Source of the DNA: Chitinophagaceae bacterium
GTDB lineage: Bacteria > Bacteroidota > Bacteroidia > Chitinophagales > Chitinophagaceae
Reading direction: 5' to 3'
NCBI GenBank assembly: GCA_016702745.1
Contig: JADJDJ010000003.1
Coordinates: 248,001-312,000 of the forward strand
DNA length: 64,000 bases
Below, piece after piece: positions 9,907-18,547 of the stretch. Position 1 is the stretch's first letter; every line of letters begins with the position of its first letter. A model generated the notes under the pieces. That model was not told the origin of the DNA, did not search any database, and saw nothing but the letters and a program-made list of their open reading frames with translations. The position numbers and the translations under genes are program-made.

Positions 9907-10110
9907 CCCCTACCCCCAACCCCTAAAGGGGAGAAAGACGGGAAGACCGGAAGTCAGAAAGAAAAGAATCCCCTAGTAAATTAAGAGCTACTCACGACTC
10001 TAGACTCACGACTCTCGACTCATGACTCTCGACTCCTGACTCCCGACTCTCGACTCACTACTCCCCACCCTCCTTCGCAAATGCTTCTGCGGGCAATGCT
10101 CGCCACTCGC
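9907..10110. repeat. Intergenic repeat block: ACTCTCGACTC-type short repeats plus a CTTCGC...GCGGGC element
   Basis: From about 9987 to 10060 the sequence is a string of degenerate units of the kind GACTCTCGACTCATGACTC. From about 10065 to 10100 it carries one copy of an element containing CTTCGCAAATGCTTCTGCGG. Related copies of the first type lie near 11225-11335, 23460-23520 and 44075-44130. Related copies of the second lie near 20761, 23349 and 43972. No coding potential is apparent. Confidence 0.75.
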
Positions 10111-10127
10111 CTCTCGCCCCAATCCCC

Positions 10128-10135
10128 TACCTTTG
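10128..10135 (+). promoter_or_regulatory. Candidate Bacteroidota -7 box TACCTTTG
   Basis: Matches the TAnnTTTG -7 consensus of this phylum and lies 21 bases before the ATG of the DUF2911 gene. A clear -33 TTTG element is not seen at the usual spacing, so this is a weak call. Confidence 0.3.
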
Positions 10136-10156
10136 CCTACTCTAAACAAAGCTTGT

Positions 10157-10993
10157 ATGAAACAACTACTGACTACAGCTATCGCTGTTTTTACCTTATT
10201 TACCGTGAGTGCCCAGCCATTAACCACGCCGGCACCGAGTCCTACACAAACGATTAAACAAAATTTCGGCCTTTCTGCCATTGAGCTCTCCTATTCCCGC
10301 CCCAGCATGAAGGGCAGGAAAGTATTTGGCGACCTGGTGCCTTTCGGACAGGTTTGGCGTACAGGTGCCAATTCAGCTACTACGATCAGTTTTGGAGATG
10401 AGGTCATTATCAAGGGCACAAAAATTCCGGCCGGGAAATACGGCTTACTTACTATCCCCGGTGAAAAAGAATGGACGATTATCATCAGCAAACAAACAGA
10501 TGTCACCAGTCCGGACGCCTACAAACAAGACCAGGATGTCGTGAGGGTTACTGTAGCCCCGCAAACCATGCCGGTGATCATGGAGACTTTTACCATCAGT
10601 TTTGATTTCATGAAAAGCAATAGCTGTGTACTCAGCATCCTCTGGGATAAAACCTGGGTGGCTTTTGAAATCACAACCGATGTGGACAGCAAAGTGATGA
10701 AGTCGATCGACAATATCATGAATAAGGATAATAAGCCTTATTATGGCGCCGCTTCTTATTATTACGATAACGGTAAAGACATGAACCTGGCACTCAGTTG
10801 GGTAAATAAAGCCGTTGAAGCAACTCCCAATGCTCAGCCATGGGTGCATACACTCAAAACCCGTATTCTGGTAAAACTGGGCAAGAAAGAAGAAGCAATC
10901 GCTGCTGCAAACAATGCCATCCGCATCGCCAAAGAAACCAAGTACCCTGAATTTGTAAAACAGAATGAAGATATCCTGAAGACGCTGAAATAA
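10157..10993 (+). CDS. DUF2911 domain protein, secreted
   Basis: Start set at the ATG at 10157, which gives the signal peptide MKQLLTTAIAVFTLFTVSAQ; a start 24 bases earlier would spoil it. Residues about 20-170 are a DUF2911 domain, recognisable from LSYSRPSMKGRKVFGDLVPF, VWRTGANSATTISF and IPAGKYGLLTIPG. The last 90 residues are helical and TPR-like (PWVHTLKTRILVKLGKKEEA). DUF2911 proteins are common periplasmic proteins of Bacteroidota with no proven activity. The gene stands alone and ends in a strong terminator hairpin 17 bases after the stop. Confidence 0.9.
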   Translation: MKQLLTTAIAVFTLFTVSAQPLTTPAPSPTQTIKQNFGLSAIELSYSRPSMKGRKVFGDLVPFGQVWRTGANSATTISFGDEVIIKGTKIPAGKYGLLTIPGEKEWTIIISKQTDVTSPDAYKQDQDVVRVTVAPQTMPVIMETFTISFDFMKSNSCVLSILWDKTWVAFEITTDVDSKVMKSIDNIMNKDNKPYYGAASYYYDNGKDMNLALSWVNKAVEATPNAQPWVHTLKTRILVKLGKKEEAIAAANNAIRIAKETKYPEFVKQNEDILKTLK

Positions 10994-11010
10994 GTCTTCG
11001 TACTATACTG

Positions 11011-11042
11011 AAAAGGCCCTGCTTATATAGCGGGGCTTTTTT
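11011..11042 (+). terminator. Rho-independent terminator after the DUF2911 gene
   Basis: AAAAGGCCCTGC and GCGGGGCTTTTTT form an almost complete stem around TTATATA and end in a T-run. It starts 17 bases behind the stop codon. Confidence 0.85.
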
Positions 11043-11300
11043 GTTGATTGGGATTGATTAGTTGAAAGGTTGAATAGATGGTAAGTTGGTATGGAACAGT
11101 CTTAAATCACGATTCAGGAACCTTCCAGCGTTCCCGGCGCACTGACTAATGACTGAAAAACTGACGACTGAATTAAAACTCCCTTCGACAAGCTCAGGGT
11201 GACAACTAATTGCCCGGGACTTGAAATACTCAATCTGATGGTTGTGGACTCCCGACTGAAGACTGATGACTGAAGACCGTCTATTGCTGACTGCCGACTG
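11043..11300. repeat. Intergenic repeats: CTTCGACAAGCTCAGGGTGA element and GACTGCCGACTG block
   Basis: At 11181-11204 lies one copy of the CCTTCGACAAGCTCAGGGTG sequence that recurs between genes of many environmental bacteria. From about 11225 to 11340 there is a run of degenerate 8-12 base units such as GACTGATGACTGAAGAC and GACTGCCGACTG. The second block runs into the 3' end of the symporter gene. No gene was found here. Confidence 0.75.
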
Positions 11301-11301
11301 A

Positions 11302-13047
11302 TTACTGCTGACTGTCGACTGCCGACTGCCGACTTCCCCGCAATCCATGTAACAGAACGCTAAAGAATAAGACTCCCAGCGCCCCGATCGGGTTCAGCCA
11401 GAGGAATCCCATTTTGAAAACGCCAAATCTGGTCAGGATAAAAACGGTAAGCACCAGTAATTCGGCCAATACGGCTGCCCAGAAAACCACATTCCCACTC
11501 CGGATTTTCTTAAGGAAAAAAGCTACGAGGAATACACCAAGGATGACCCCATAGAAAAGGGAACCCAATACATTCACCGCTTCAATCAGACTGTTCCCGA
11601 TATTATAAGTGAACATGGCAACGATAATACAGAAGATCCCCCAGCCCAATGTATATTTTTTAGATAACCTGTATTCATCCTCTCCGGACTCTTTCTGTTT
11701 GGTGAAACGTTTATGAAAATCCACCATGGTACAGGAAGCCAGTGAATTAATCGCCGCCGCAATACTTCCCCAGGAAGCAAGGAAGATGATGGCAATCAGC
11801 AAGCCGACAAGTCCGGCTGGCAGATTATCCACTACAAAGCGAAGGAAGATAAAATTGGTATCATTCCCATCTCCTCCTATTTCCTTTTTGTTCAGCCAGC
11901 TTTTGACTTTCCCACGAAGACTGTCTGATTGCTTTTGCAAACTCCGCAGCTGATTCAGCAATTCCGGTTTTGATAATTTGGCAGTTGTTCCCGTTTCAGC
12001 AGCATAAGCTTTCACGGTTGCTACTTTCTGTTCCGCAATAACATCATACAGTGTACTGACTGCCGACAAAGAATCTCTGTACCTGGTCTTTTCCAGTTTT
12101 TCCAATTGTACTTCATTGAAAAAAAGCGGGGCTTTATTAAACTGATAAAAGGTAAAGACCAGGGCCCCGATCAACAGAATCGCAAACTGCATGGGCACTT
12201 TCACCAATCCGTTCATCAGCAAACCCATCCGGCTTTCTTTCAGCGATTTCGCCGTCAAATAGCGGCCTACCTGGCTTTGGTCAGCTCCAAAATACGAGAG
12301 GGCCAGGAAGAATCCCCCCACGATTCCACTCAGCAGGTTATACTGATCACTCCAGTTGAATTTACCGTTTTCGAATCCGGTTGTGATTACATTCAGTCTT
12401 CCCATTTTCCCACTGATCTCCAATGCATCTGTAAATCCCACATGATCCGGTAACATCCTCACCACCATATAACCGGCGAGGAACATTCCTGTAAAAATGA
12501 TGATCAGTTGTAATTGCTGGGTATAGGCTACGGCTTTGGCTCCCCCGCTCATGGTATAAATGATCAGCAGCCCACCCATCAGCAGGTTGGTATAATAAAT
12601 ATTCCATCCGAAAAGTGATGAGAGGATGATGGAAGGGGCGAACACACTGATACCGGTTGATAAACCCCGTTGGAGCAGAAACAGAAAAGAAGTCAGCGTT
12701 CTGGTTTTATTATCAAAACGGTTCTCCAGGTATTCGTAAGCCGTATATACTTTCAGTTTCCGGAATATGGGAACAAAGAAAATACAGATCACCACCATGG
12801 CCAGCGGGATACCGAAATAGTATTGTACAAAACGCATCCCGTCTGTATAAGCCTGTCCGGGTGCCGATAAAAAAGTGATGGCACTGGCCTGTGTACCCAT
12901 GATACTCAGCAATACCAGTCCCCAGGGCATGCTCCGGTTCGACAAAAAATAACCATCCAGGTTATGGGATGTACGGCTCTTGTACAATCCATAACTGATG
13001 ATGGCTAACAGGGTTCCTCCCAATACAATCCAGTCGAGCTGGCTCAT
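11302..13047 (-). CDS. Sodium:solute symporter (SSS family)
   Basis: 581 aa with about 13 hydrophobic helices, beginning LDWIVLGGTLLAIISYG and including the SSS signatures SIMGTQASAITFLSAPG and FLASWGSIAAAINSLA. A soluble insertion of about 80 residues with coiled-coil character lies at about 320-400. The substrate cannot be told from the sequence. Its place behind a PIG-L deacetylase suggests a sugar or N-acyl sugar derived product. The gene overlaps the 41-aa membrane ORF by ATGA, so translation is coupled. The last nine residues (SRQSAVDSQQ region) are encoded by the GACTGCCGACTG intergenic repeat, so the natural C-terminus may once have been different. Confidence 0.9.
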   Translation of the reverse strand: MSQLDWIVLGGTLLAIISYGLYKSRTSHNLDGYFLSNRSMPWGLVLLSIMGTQASAITFLSAPGQAYTDGMRFVQYYFGIPLAMVVICIFFVPIFRKLKVYTAYEYLENRFDNKTRTLTSFLFLLQRGLSTGISVFAPSIILSSLFGWNIYYTNLLMGGLLIIYTMSGGAKAVAYTQQLQLIIIFTGMFLAGYMVVRMLPDHVGFTDALEISGKMGRLNVITTGFENGKFNWSDQYNLLSGIVGGFFLALSYFGADQSQVGRYLTAKSLKESRMGLLMNGLVKVPMQFAILLIGALVFTFYQFNKAPLFFNEVQLEKLEKTRYRDSLSAVSTLYDVIAEQKVATVKAYAAETGTTAKLSKPELLNQLRSLQKQSDSLRGKVKSWLNKKEIGGDGNDTNFIFLRFVVDNLPAGLVGLLIAIIFLASWGSIAAAINSLASCTMVDFHKRFTKQKESGEDEYRLSKKYTLGWGIFCIIVAMFTYNIGNSLIEAVNVLGSLFYGVILGVFLVAFFLKKIRSGNVVFWAAVLAELLVLTVFILTRFGVFKMGFLWLNPIGALGVLFFSVLLHGLRGSRQSAVDSQQ

Positions 13048-13169
13048 GCAAATCGTTTGGTAAATAAATAAAAGAGAATGATCAGCAATACAAGGAAGCC
13101 GATCACAAAAATATACCAGCCCCGCCAGCTGCCGAACAATGGTGCTTTATCGTTATCGTCCTTTATCAT
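13044..13169 (-). CDS. 41-aa single-pass membrane protein
   Basis: A very short gene with the sequence MIKDDNDKAPLFGSWRGWYI followed by one strongly hydrophobic helix (FVIGFLVLLIILFYLF) and the positive end TKRFA. It is acidic and polar at the N-terminus, with a helix of about 17 residues. Start and stop both overlap neighbours by four bases (ATGA with the 58-aa gene upstream and with the symporter downstream). That coupling is the main evidence that it is real. The small size and the place directly before an SSS transporter suggest an accessory subunit or stabiliser, which is inference. No family is recognised. Confidence 0.7.
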   Translation of the reverse strand: MIKDDNDKAPLFGSWRGWYIFVIGFLVLLIILFYLFTKRFA

Positions 13170-13342
13170 TTCTTACTGATGAACCTGAAAATGGTAGACA
13201 ACCCGATCAGCAAACATAGTACCACGCCGATCATCACCCCCACCCTGATTCTCTTAATCAGGACTCCAATGACCAGTCCTACAACAATGGCAATGATATA
13301 GGCTACTTCTCCCTTGCGAAGTCCGCTTGGTTTGGCTGTCAT
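13166..13342 (-). CDS. 58-aa two-helix membrane protein
   Basis: The product begins MTAKPSGLRKGEVAYIIAIV and has two hydrophobic helices (about residues 14-28 and 34-51) separated by the basic turn IKRIRV. It ends in FRFISKK. The start overlaps the stop of the deacetylase gene (TGATG) and its stop overlaps the next start (ATGA), giving tight translational coupling in an operon of deacetylase, this gene, the 41-aa gene and the symporter. No known family was recognised. A role in the transporter complex is likely from position only. Confidence 0.7.
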   Translation of the reverse strand: MTAKPSGLRKGEVAYIIAIVVGLVIGVLIKRIRVGVMIGVVLCLLIGLSTIFRFISKK

Positions 13343-15829
13343 CAGAATCCTTTCTTTTTATTCAGTGCAATTAAATTCGCCATCAACCGGAAAGCACCCG
13401 GAACCCCTGCAGGCAGCTCCCGGAAAAACACGAGTCCGGTATACGTAAACCAGCCTTTTCCATAGGGGGTGATCAGCAAACTGCCGTCATCCGCTTTTTC
13501 CCCGGGGTCGGCCATACTGATCAGTTTTACAAATTTGCCACTGGTATCGGCTCCATGATAAATACTGCGTTCCTGTATCCATCCCTGAAAATCATCGGCC
13601 ACAATTTTATTGGGGAAATTGAAAACCGGATGCTCCGGCTTCAGGATATTCACGGCAGCGGTTTCATCTGTTACACGGGTTCTTGTGATATTAAAAGGGA
13701 ATGGACCGATCTTCGCCCTTACCGGACCAATATTATTACTCGTATTATACTGTACAATCAGGTTCCCTCCTTCCTGTACATATTTCATCAGCTTGTCATA
13801 ATACTTGTTCATCCAGTCATGGGTATTATAAGCCCGTACACCGGTGATGATGGCATCAAATTGTCCGAGGTTATTCTTGGCCAGTTCTTTATTACTCAGC
13901 AACACCACTTCATATCCCATCTGCTCCAGTGCTTCCGGCACTTTATCTCCGGCTCCTGTGATATAGCCAATCTTTTTGCCATAAGTTTTCAGATCAAGCC
14001 GCTGGTTATGAACTGTAGCCCGGTTGAAATAAGTGATATACGGCACATGGTCGTAGCGGATCTCTCTCATCCCGACAAAATACAGATCCTTACGTCCGTT
14101 ATTGGCATCTACGGCGAAATGATAATCGTTATCACGGGTAGCCTGAATACTGTAACTGACCGGAATGGTTTTGTTCTTTTCGTCAAAAAATAATTTATCC
14201 GGTGAATAAGTGACTTTCACTTCATCTGGCTGCTCTTTTCCAACCCCGTCAAAAAAGTCTGGAACCCTTTTTCTTTCCCGTCAGGCTCAGCGTTCCTTCA
14301 AACTGATTATTGTTTCTGGAAATCTTCGTGGTATTATCCGGCTCCAGCAAAACTGGTGGCACCACCACCAGGGGCTGGTAGAGTTCCCCTTTTACCGGAT
14401 CGGTAAATTTATACCGCACAGGTCTGGCTATGACATACCCTTCTCCATAAATATTGAGCTGTATGAATGCATTGAAGGCCGTATTTACATTCGGCTGGCC
14501 GATCAGGAGTTGATTGGTTACATCAAAATAACCTTCCTTCATTTTCCTTTCCAGCCAGTAGGGTTGGGTAATGGGTTTGCCGGCCGGTATATATAGCGTT
14601 TTAGAAAAATTATAATTCCGGTTTTTTTCCAGCTTGCGGGCAAAGCTGCTGTCGAACTGATCCATTGTAATTTTTTCCAGACTGATGGAAGACCCCAGCC
14701 GGTTATTGAATGCAAAATTGAAACGGAGTGAATCCGTTTGTACTGCAAACTGTTCGGTAGTGGTGATATCCATGAACAAGCCACTGCATTGTACAATCAG
14801 TTCCTGTACTTCTTTTTTCTTCTGTGTTTTCCAATACCCATCGGGCAAGTTGCTCATCATTTGATCCAGCTTTACCAGTCCTTCCACTGTTTTTTCGGGA
14901 TGGAGCAAATCAAAATTGCTGACCAGTTTATCAATGGCTGTTGCTACGGCTTCACCACCTGGTATCCGGCTCCAGCTCAGATCTACACCATCCATCAGGT
15001 CATTCGAAGGTTGATCTCCTTTGGAGGCTTTGAAATATTCAAGCGATTCACCACGAGTGGCAGGAACGCCAAAGCCCTGGCTTTTATGCTGGCTCCGGCT
15101 TTCAGCAGCGATCTCTCCATAACTTTTTCCAAGTAAGGGATTATAACCGCCTACATCCACTTTAAACTGATCTTCCCGGGTCGTATTGTTTCCTCCGAAA
15201 TTGAAAGTATTCCAAAGGACTCTTTTGGCCTGCCATACTTTCACAAATTGTAATTGTTCCGGAAAACGGTTGGGGTCAGCAGCGGCTGCAAAAGCTTCAT
15301 TGGCCAGGATACCGGAAGCGGTATGGTGTCCATGTCCGCCTTCTCCAGAAACAGGGAAACGATTGATGATCACATCAGGTTGAAATTTACGGATCACCCA
15401 AACCACATCAGCCAGTATTTTTTCCTTATCCCATTTATTGAATGTTTCTTCCGGGTTCTTGGAGTATCCGAAATCGTAAGCCCTGGTAAAAAACTGTTCC
15501 CCGCCATCAACTCTTCTCGCCGCCAGGAGTTCCTGGGTACGGATGAGTCCGAGTTCAATGCCCTGTTCTTCACCGATCAGGTTCTGTCCACCATCCCCGC
15601 GTGTTAAGGACAAATAACCGGTACGTAACATCCTGTCTTTGGAAAGCCAGGTAATCAGTCTTGTATTTTCATCATCCGGATGAGCGGCCACATATAATAC
15701 TGATCCCAGTACCTGTAGTTTACGAATGGCATGATACATATCGGCCGAGGACCAGCTGGCTGGCGCCTGTGACCGTATTGAACTGCTGATGCTGCTGAGG
15801 GCGATCAGGAAGAAGAACATTTTTTTCAT
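13342..15829 (-). CDS. PIG-L family deacetylase with C-terminal glutamine-amidotransferase-like domain (one frameshift)
   Basis: Secreted zinc-dependent N-deacetylase of the GlcNAc-PI / LmbE type. After a signal peptide (MKKMFFFLIALSSISSSIRS) the metal motif AHPDDEN appears at about residue 50 and the second metal ligand GEGGHGHHTASG at about 165. The frame breaks close to the A-run 14251-14256. Removing one base there joins the two parts (SRLF-DGVGKEQPDEVKV) and gives about 828 aa, the length of long Bacteroidota PIG-L proteins. The C-terminal 290 residues have a class I amidotransferase-like fold pattern (KIGYITGAGDKVPEAL, FDAIITGVRAYNTH). The operon goes on with two tiny membrane proteins and an SSS symporter. 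The substrate is probably an N-acetylated sugar compound, not determined. Confidence 0.85.
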
Positions 15830-15907
15830 CCCTTCAAATCTGTTTGTATGAGAAAATTAAACAGGAAAAGCCAGTCAGCCCCTCCGTCCATAAAAAACTT
15901 TTCATTT

Positions 15908-18436
15908 TTAACGGATACCGGTCATGAAGATCGCATTACAGAATAGCAATTTGCCATTCTCCCAGAAATTGCGGAACAATACATCATCCGACAAAGCAAT
16001 CATGGCTCCATTGCCAATTCCCTGTACGGCAAATAAAACCCCGTCTTTTAGCTTCTGTTTGAGATTGCTGCCCACAAAACCCGCCACCTGGTTATCTTTT
16101 TTAATCACTCCCACATTCCAGCCACCATCAGTGAGGAATTCATACAACTGGTCATCCTGTTTCAGTGTGTAATAATAATCGGGGTAACCAAAAGCCAGCG
16201 GATGCGTATTGTCCAGTTCTACTTTGTAAATAGATCCGGCTGTCATATCAGTCATGGCATCTCTTTCACGCTCCTCAAATTTTTTAAGGGCATCATAGCC
16301 GGGACTGTTCTCTTTTTCCTTTTTATCGGGCTCATCCGATTTTTTGGGTTTGGGTCCTAATTCTGCTTTAGATAATTGTGCCACGGCACTCTCCAATGCA
16401 ATCACCCGCCCGCCTTTACGGATCCAGGCTTTGAAATTTTCTGTGAGGTCTTTGTCATTCAGGAAGCGGTAATTTCCATCAGGCATGATCAGTACATCCA
16501 CTTTACTCCAGTCGATCCGCTGAATATCATTGGTACTGACCTGTGTGAGCGGATAACCCAGTTCCTGCTCAAAGAAACTCCAGATGCCTCCCGCTGCGGT
16601 GGTACTGATGGCATCGCCGGTAATCATATAAACAGATGGTGCTCGGAGGGCATGCACCATATCACTGCCAAAATCAAATCCTTTATCTACCATGCCACTA
16701 TTCACCGGATATAACTGGATATTATTTGCATCAGCTATTGATCTCACCATTGGCCAGAGATTTTTTCCTTTAGCCGAATTAGATGTTTGCAGGATGATAA
16801 TAGAACCTCTTTCAAATTTGTTACCATTCAGTTCAAAGGGTGTTTCTGCATAACGGAGTAACACACCCTGTTGCAGCAGTTGTCCGGCAGTTTTCGCACT
16901 GCGCACCCCGTTCCATGGCATTACATAACCATATGTGGTTTCTTTATTTACGGCTTTGATGCTGTTTAAAGCTCCTCCAGCAGCAATCTTATCACGACTG
17001 GCAAAGGCTTTGAGACCGTATACATAGGGCAATGACCAGGCCGTGATATCATAGGTAACTGAATCACTTAATTTAGAGCGTGGTTCGAACAGGACTTTCA
17101 CCATGGCCGAACGGGGCTGAAAACTACTGATCAGCATATCTCCTTCTCCAATGTTAAAAGCTTCTTCTTTACCATTGAAATAATTAAAGCCACGGGCCGT
17201 TCCGTTTCCGCTGCTGTACTGGATACCGTTCTTGTCCATCAATTCACGGAGTTTATCGAAACGTTGTGCATTGGCGGCATCATATTTAATCACATAAGAT
17301 TTATATTCCCCGATACCGTTACTCAAAGCATTGCTGAAATATTTTTTGAATTCACTGATCAGCTTACCGGCATTTTTCGAAGCTGCTTCAACCGTACTCA
17401 TCGAAGTCACAAAATGATGTTGTGCCCTGTCCACCAGGGTCAGTGTATCTCCATCCTCATTGATTACTCCCAGACCGCCTGAAATACCTCCCTGTTCATA
17501 AGTCATCCCAATCGATCCGTTGTACATCGGGTAGGTATCACCGTAAGAAGGATAAAAAAGATCAAAGCGGATTTTGGTAAAATACAACCAGCCCTTTTCA
17601 TCAAAATAACCGGCATTGTTTTTCCCGATGGTCTGTTGAAAATCCCTTTGCCAGGGAGTAATCACTTCGTGCAGGGGTTCAGCGGCTGGTGCAAAATAAT
17701 AGGGCTCATTGACACCCTGTTCATGATAATCCACATGCACTTGTGGCATCCACTCCATGTATTTTTTAATCCGATAGCGGCTCTCCTGCTGTGTTTGCCA
17801 GGCCCAGTCGCGGTTCAGATCAAAATTATAATGATTGGTTCTTCCCTGTGGCCATGGCTCACGGTGTTCACGGGCCAGCGGGATCGGGTTATAGGTTTTT
17901 CCAACAGCAGAATTGTACCAGTTCACATAACGGTCGCGGCCATCGGGGTTCAGACAGGGATCAATAATAACCACCGTATTCTTCAGCCACTCTTTGGTAC
18001 GGGTTTCCGCCGGGTTCAACAGGGCATACAAGGCCAGCAGCGAGGCTTCGGATGAGGCGGGTTCGTTACCATGAACATTATAGCTCAACCACACGATGGC
18101 AGGAGCTTTATCTTCTATGGCGGCCATCTTATCGCGGGATAAACCGGCCAATCGCAGGTTATTCAGGCGGATGGATTCCAGCTTGCTGATATTTTCAGAA
18201 GAAGAGATGAAAGCCATCATCAGGGGCCGGCCTTCATTGGTTTCACCATATTGGTCCAGTTTCATCATCGCTGCTGATTGGGTAGCTGCATGATTGAAAT
18301 AGTTCACAATTTTCCAGTGGGGCGTATAACGGGTCCCTACAGGATATCCTAAAAATTCTTCCGGTGATTTCAATTGGGCATTAACGGAAAAGGCAAAAAA
18401 AAGGAGCAGGGAAAGCGTCCAGGTCTTCCGGGTCAT
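15908..18436 (-). CDS. Secreted M14 family zinc carboxypeptidase
   Basis: Start set at the ATG at 18436 so that the protein opens with the signal peptide MTRKTWTLSLLLFFAFSVNA; the longer frame to 18634 covers the promoter and start of the divergent ggt gene. Zinc ligands are visible in SYNVHGNEPASSEASL (HxxE, about residues 122-125) and DYHEQG (about 238), with substrate-binding NPDGRDRY and LNRDW in between. About 842 aa: the peptidase domain occupies the first 400 residues. The rest includes a glutamine-amidotransferase-like stretch (VDVLIMPDGNYRFL, KGGRVIALESAV), as in other large Bacteroidota M14 proteins. It is about 80 bases from the deacetylase operon on the same strand and may be transcribed with it. 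Confidence 0.9.
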   Translation of the reverse strand: MTRKTWTLSLLLFFAFSVNAQLKSPEEFLGYPVGTRYTPHWKIVNYFNHAATQSAAMMKLDQYGETNEGRPLMMAFISSSENISKLESIRLNNLRLAGLSRDKMAAIEDKAPAIVWLSYNVHGNEPASSEASLLALYALLNPAETRTKEWLKNTVVIIDPCLNPDGRDRYVNWYNSAVGKTYNPIPLAREHREPWPQGRTNHYNFDLNRDWAWQTQQESRYRIKKYMEWMPQVHVDYHEQGVNEPYYFAPAAEPLHEVITPWQRDFQQTIGKNNAGYFDEKGWLYFTKIRFDLFYPSYGDTYPMYNGSIGMTYEQGGISGGLGVINEDGDTLTLVDRAQHHFVTSMSTVEAASKNAGKLISEFKKYFSNALSNGIGEYKSYVIKYDAANAQRFDKLRELMDKNGIQYSSGNGTARGFNYFNGKEEAFNIGEGDMLISSFQPRSAMVKVLFEPRSKLSDSVTYDITAWSLPYVYGLKAFASRDKIAAGGALNSIKAVNKETTYGYVMPWNGVRSAKTAGQLLQQGVLLRYAETPFELNGNKFERGSIIILQTSNSAKGKNLWPMVRSIADANNIQLYPVNSGMVDKGFDFGSDMVHALRAPSVYMITGDAISTTAAGGIWSFFEQELGYPLTQVSTNDIQRIDWSKVDVLIMPDGNYRFLNDKDLTENFKAWIRKGGRVIALESAVAQLSKAELGPKPKKSDEPDKKEKENSPGYDALKKFEERERDAMTDMTAGSIYKVELDNTHPLAFGYPDYYYTLKQDDQLYEFLTDGGWNVGVIKKDNQVAGFVGSNLKQKLKDGVLFAVQGIGNGAMIALSDDVLFRNFWENGKLLFCNAIFMTGIR

Positions 18437-18547
18437 TTGGGAAAATTTTATCGGGCAAGTTAATGAAGAGCCACCGAAATCAAGACCCTTTTTTGCGAAC
18501 GGGAAATGCCCCTGATTCAGTAGTTTTATTGTCCATACACCCAACAT

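Noticed and set aside
9987..10060. Possible CRISPR-like repeat array
   Set aside because: Units are 8-12 bases, degenerate and without spacers of constant length; no cas genes near.
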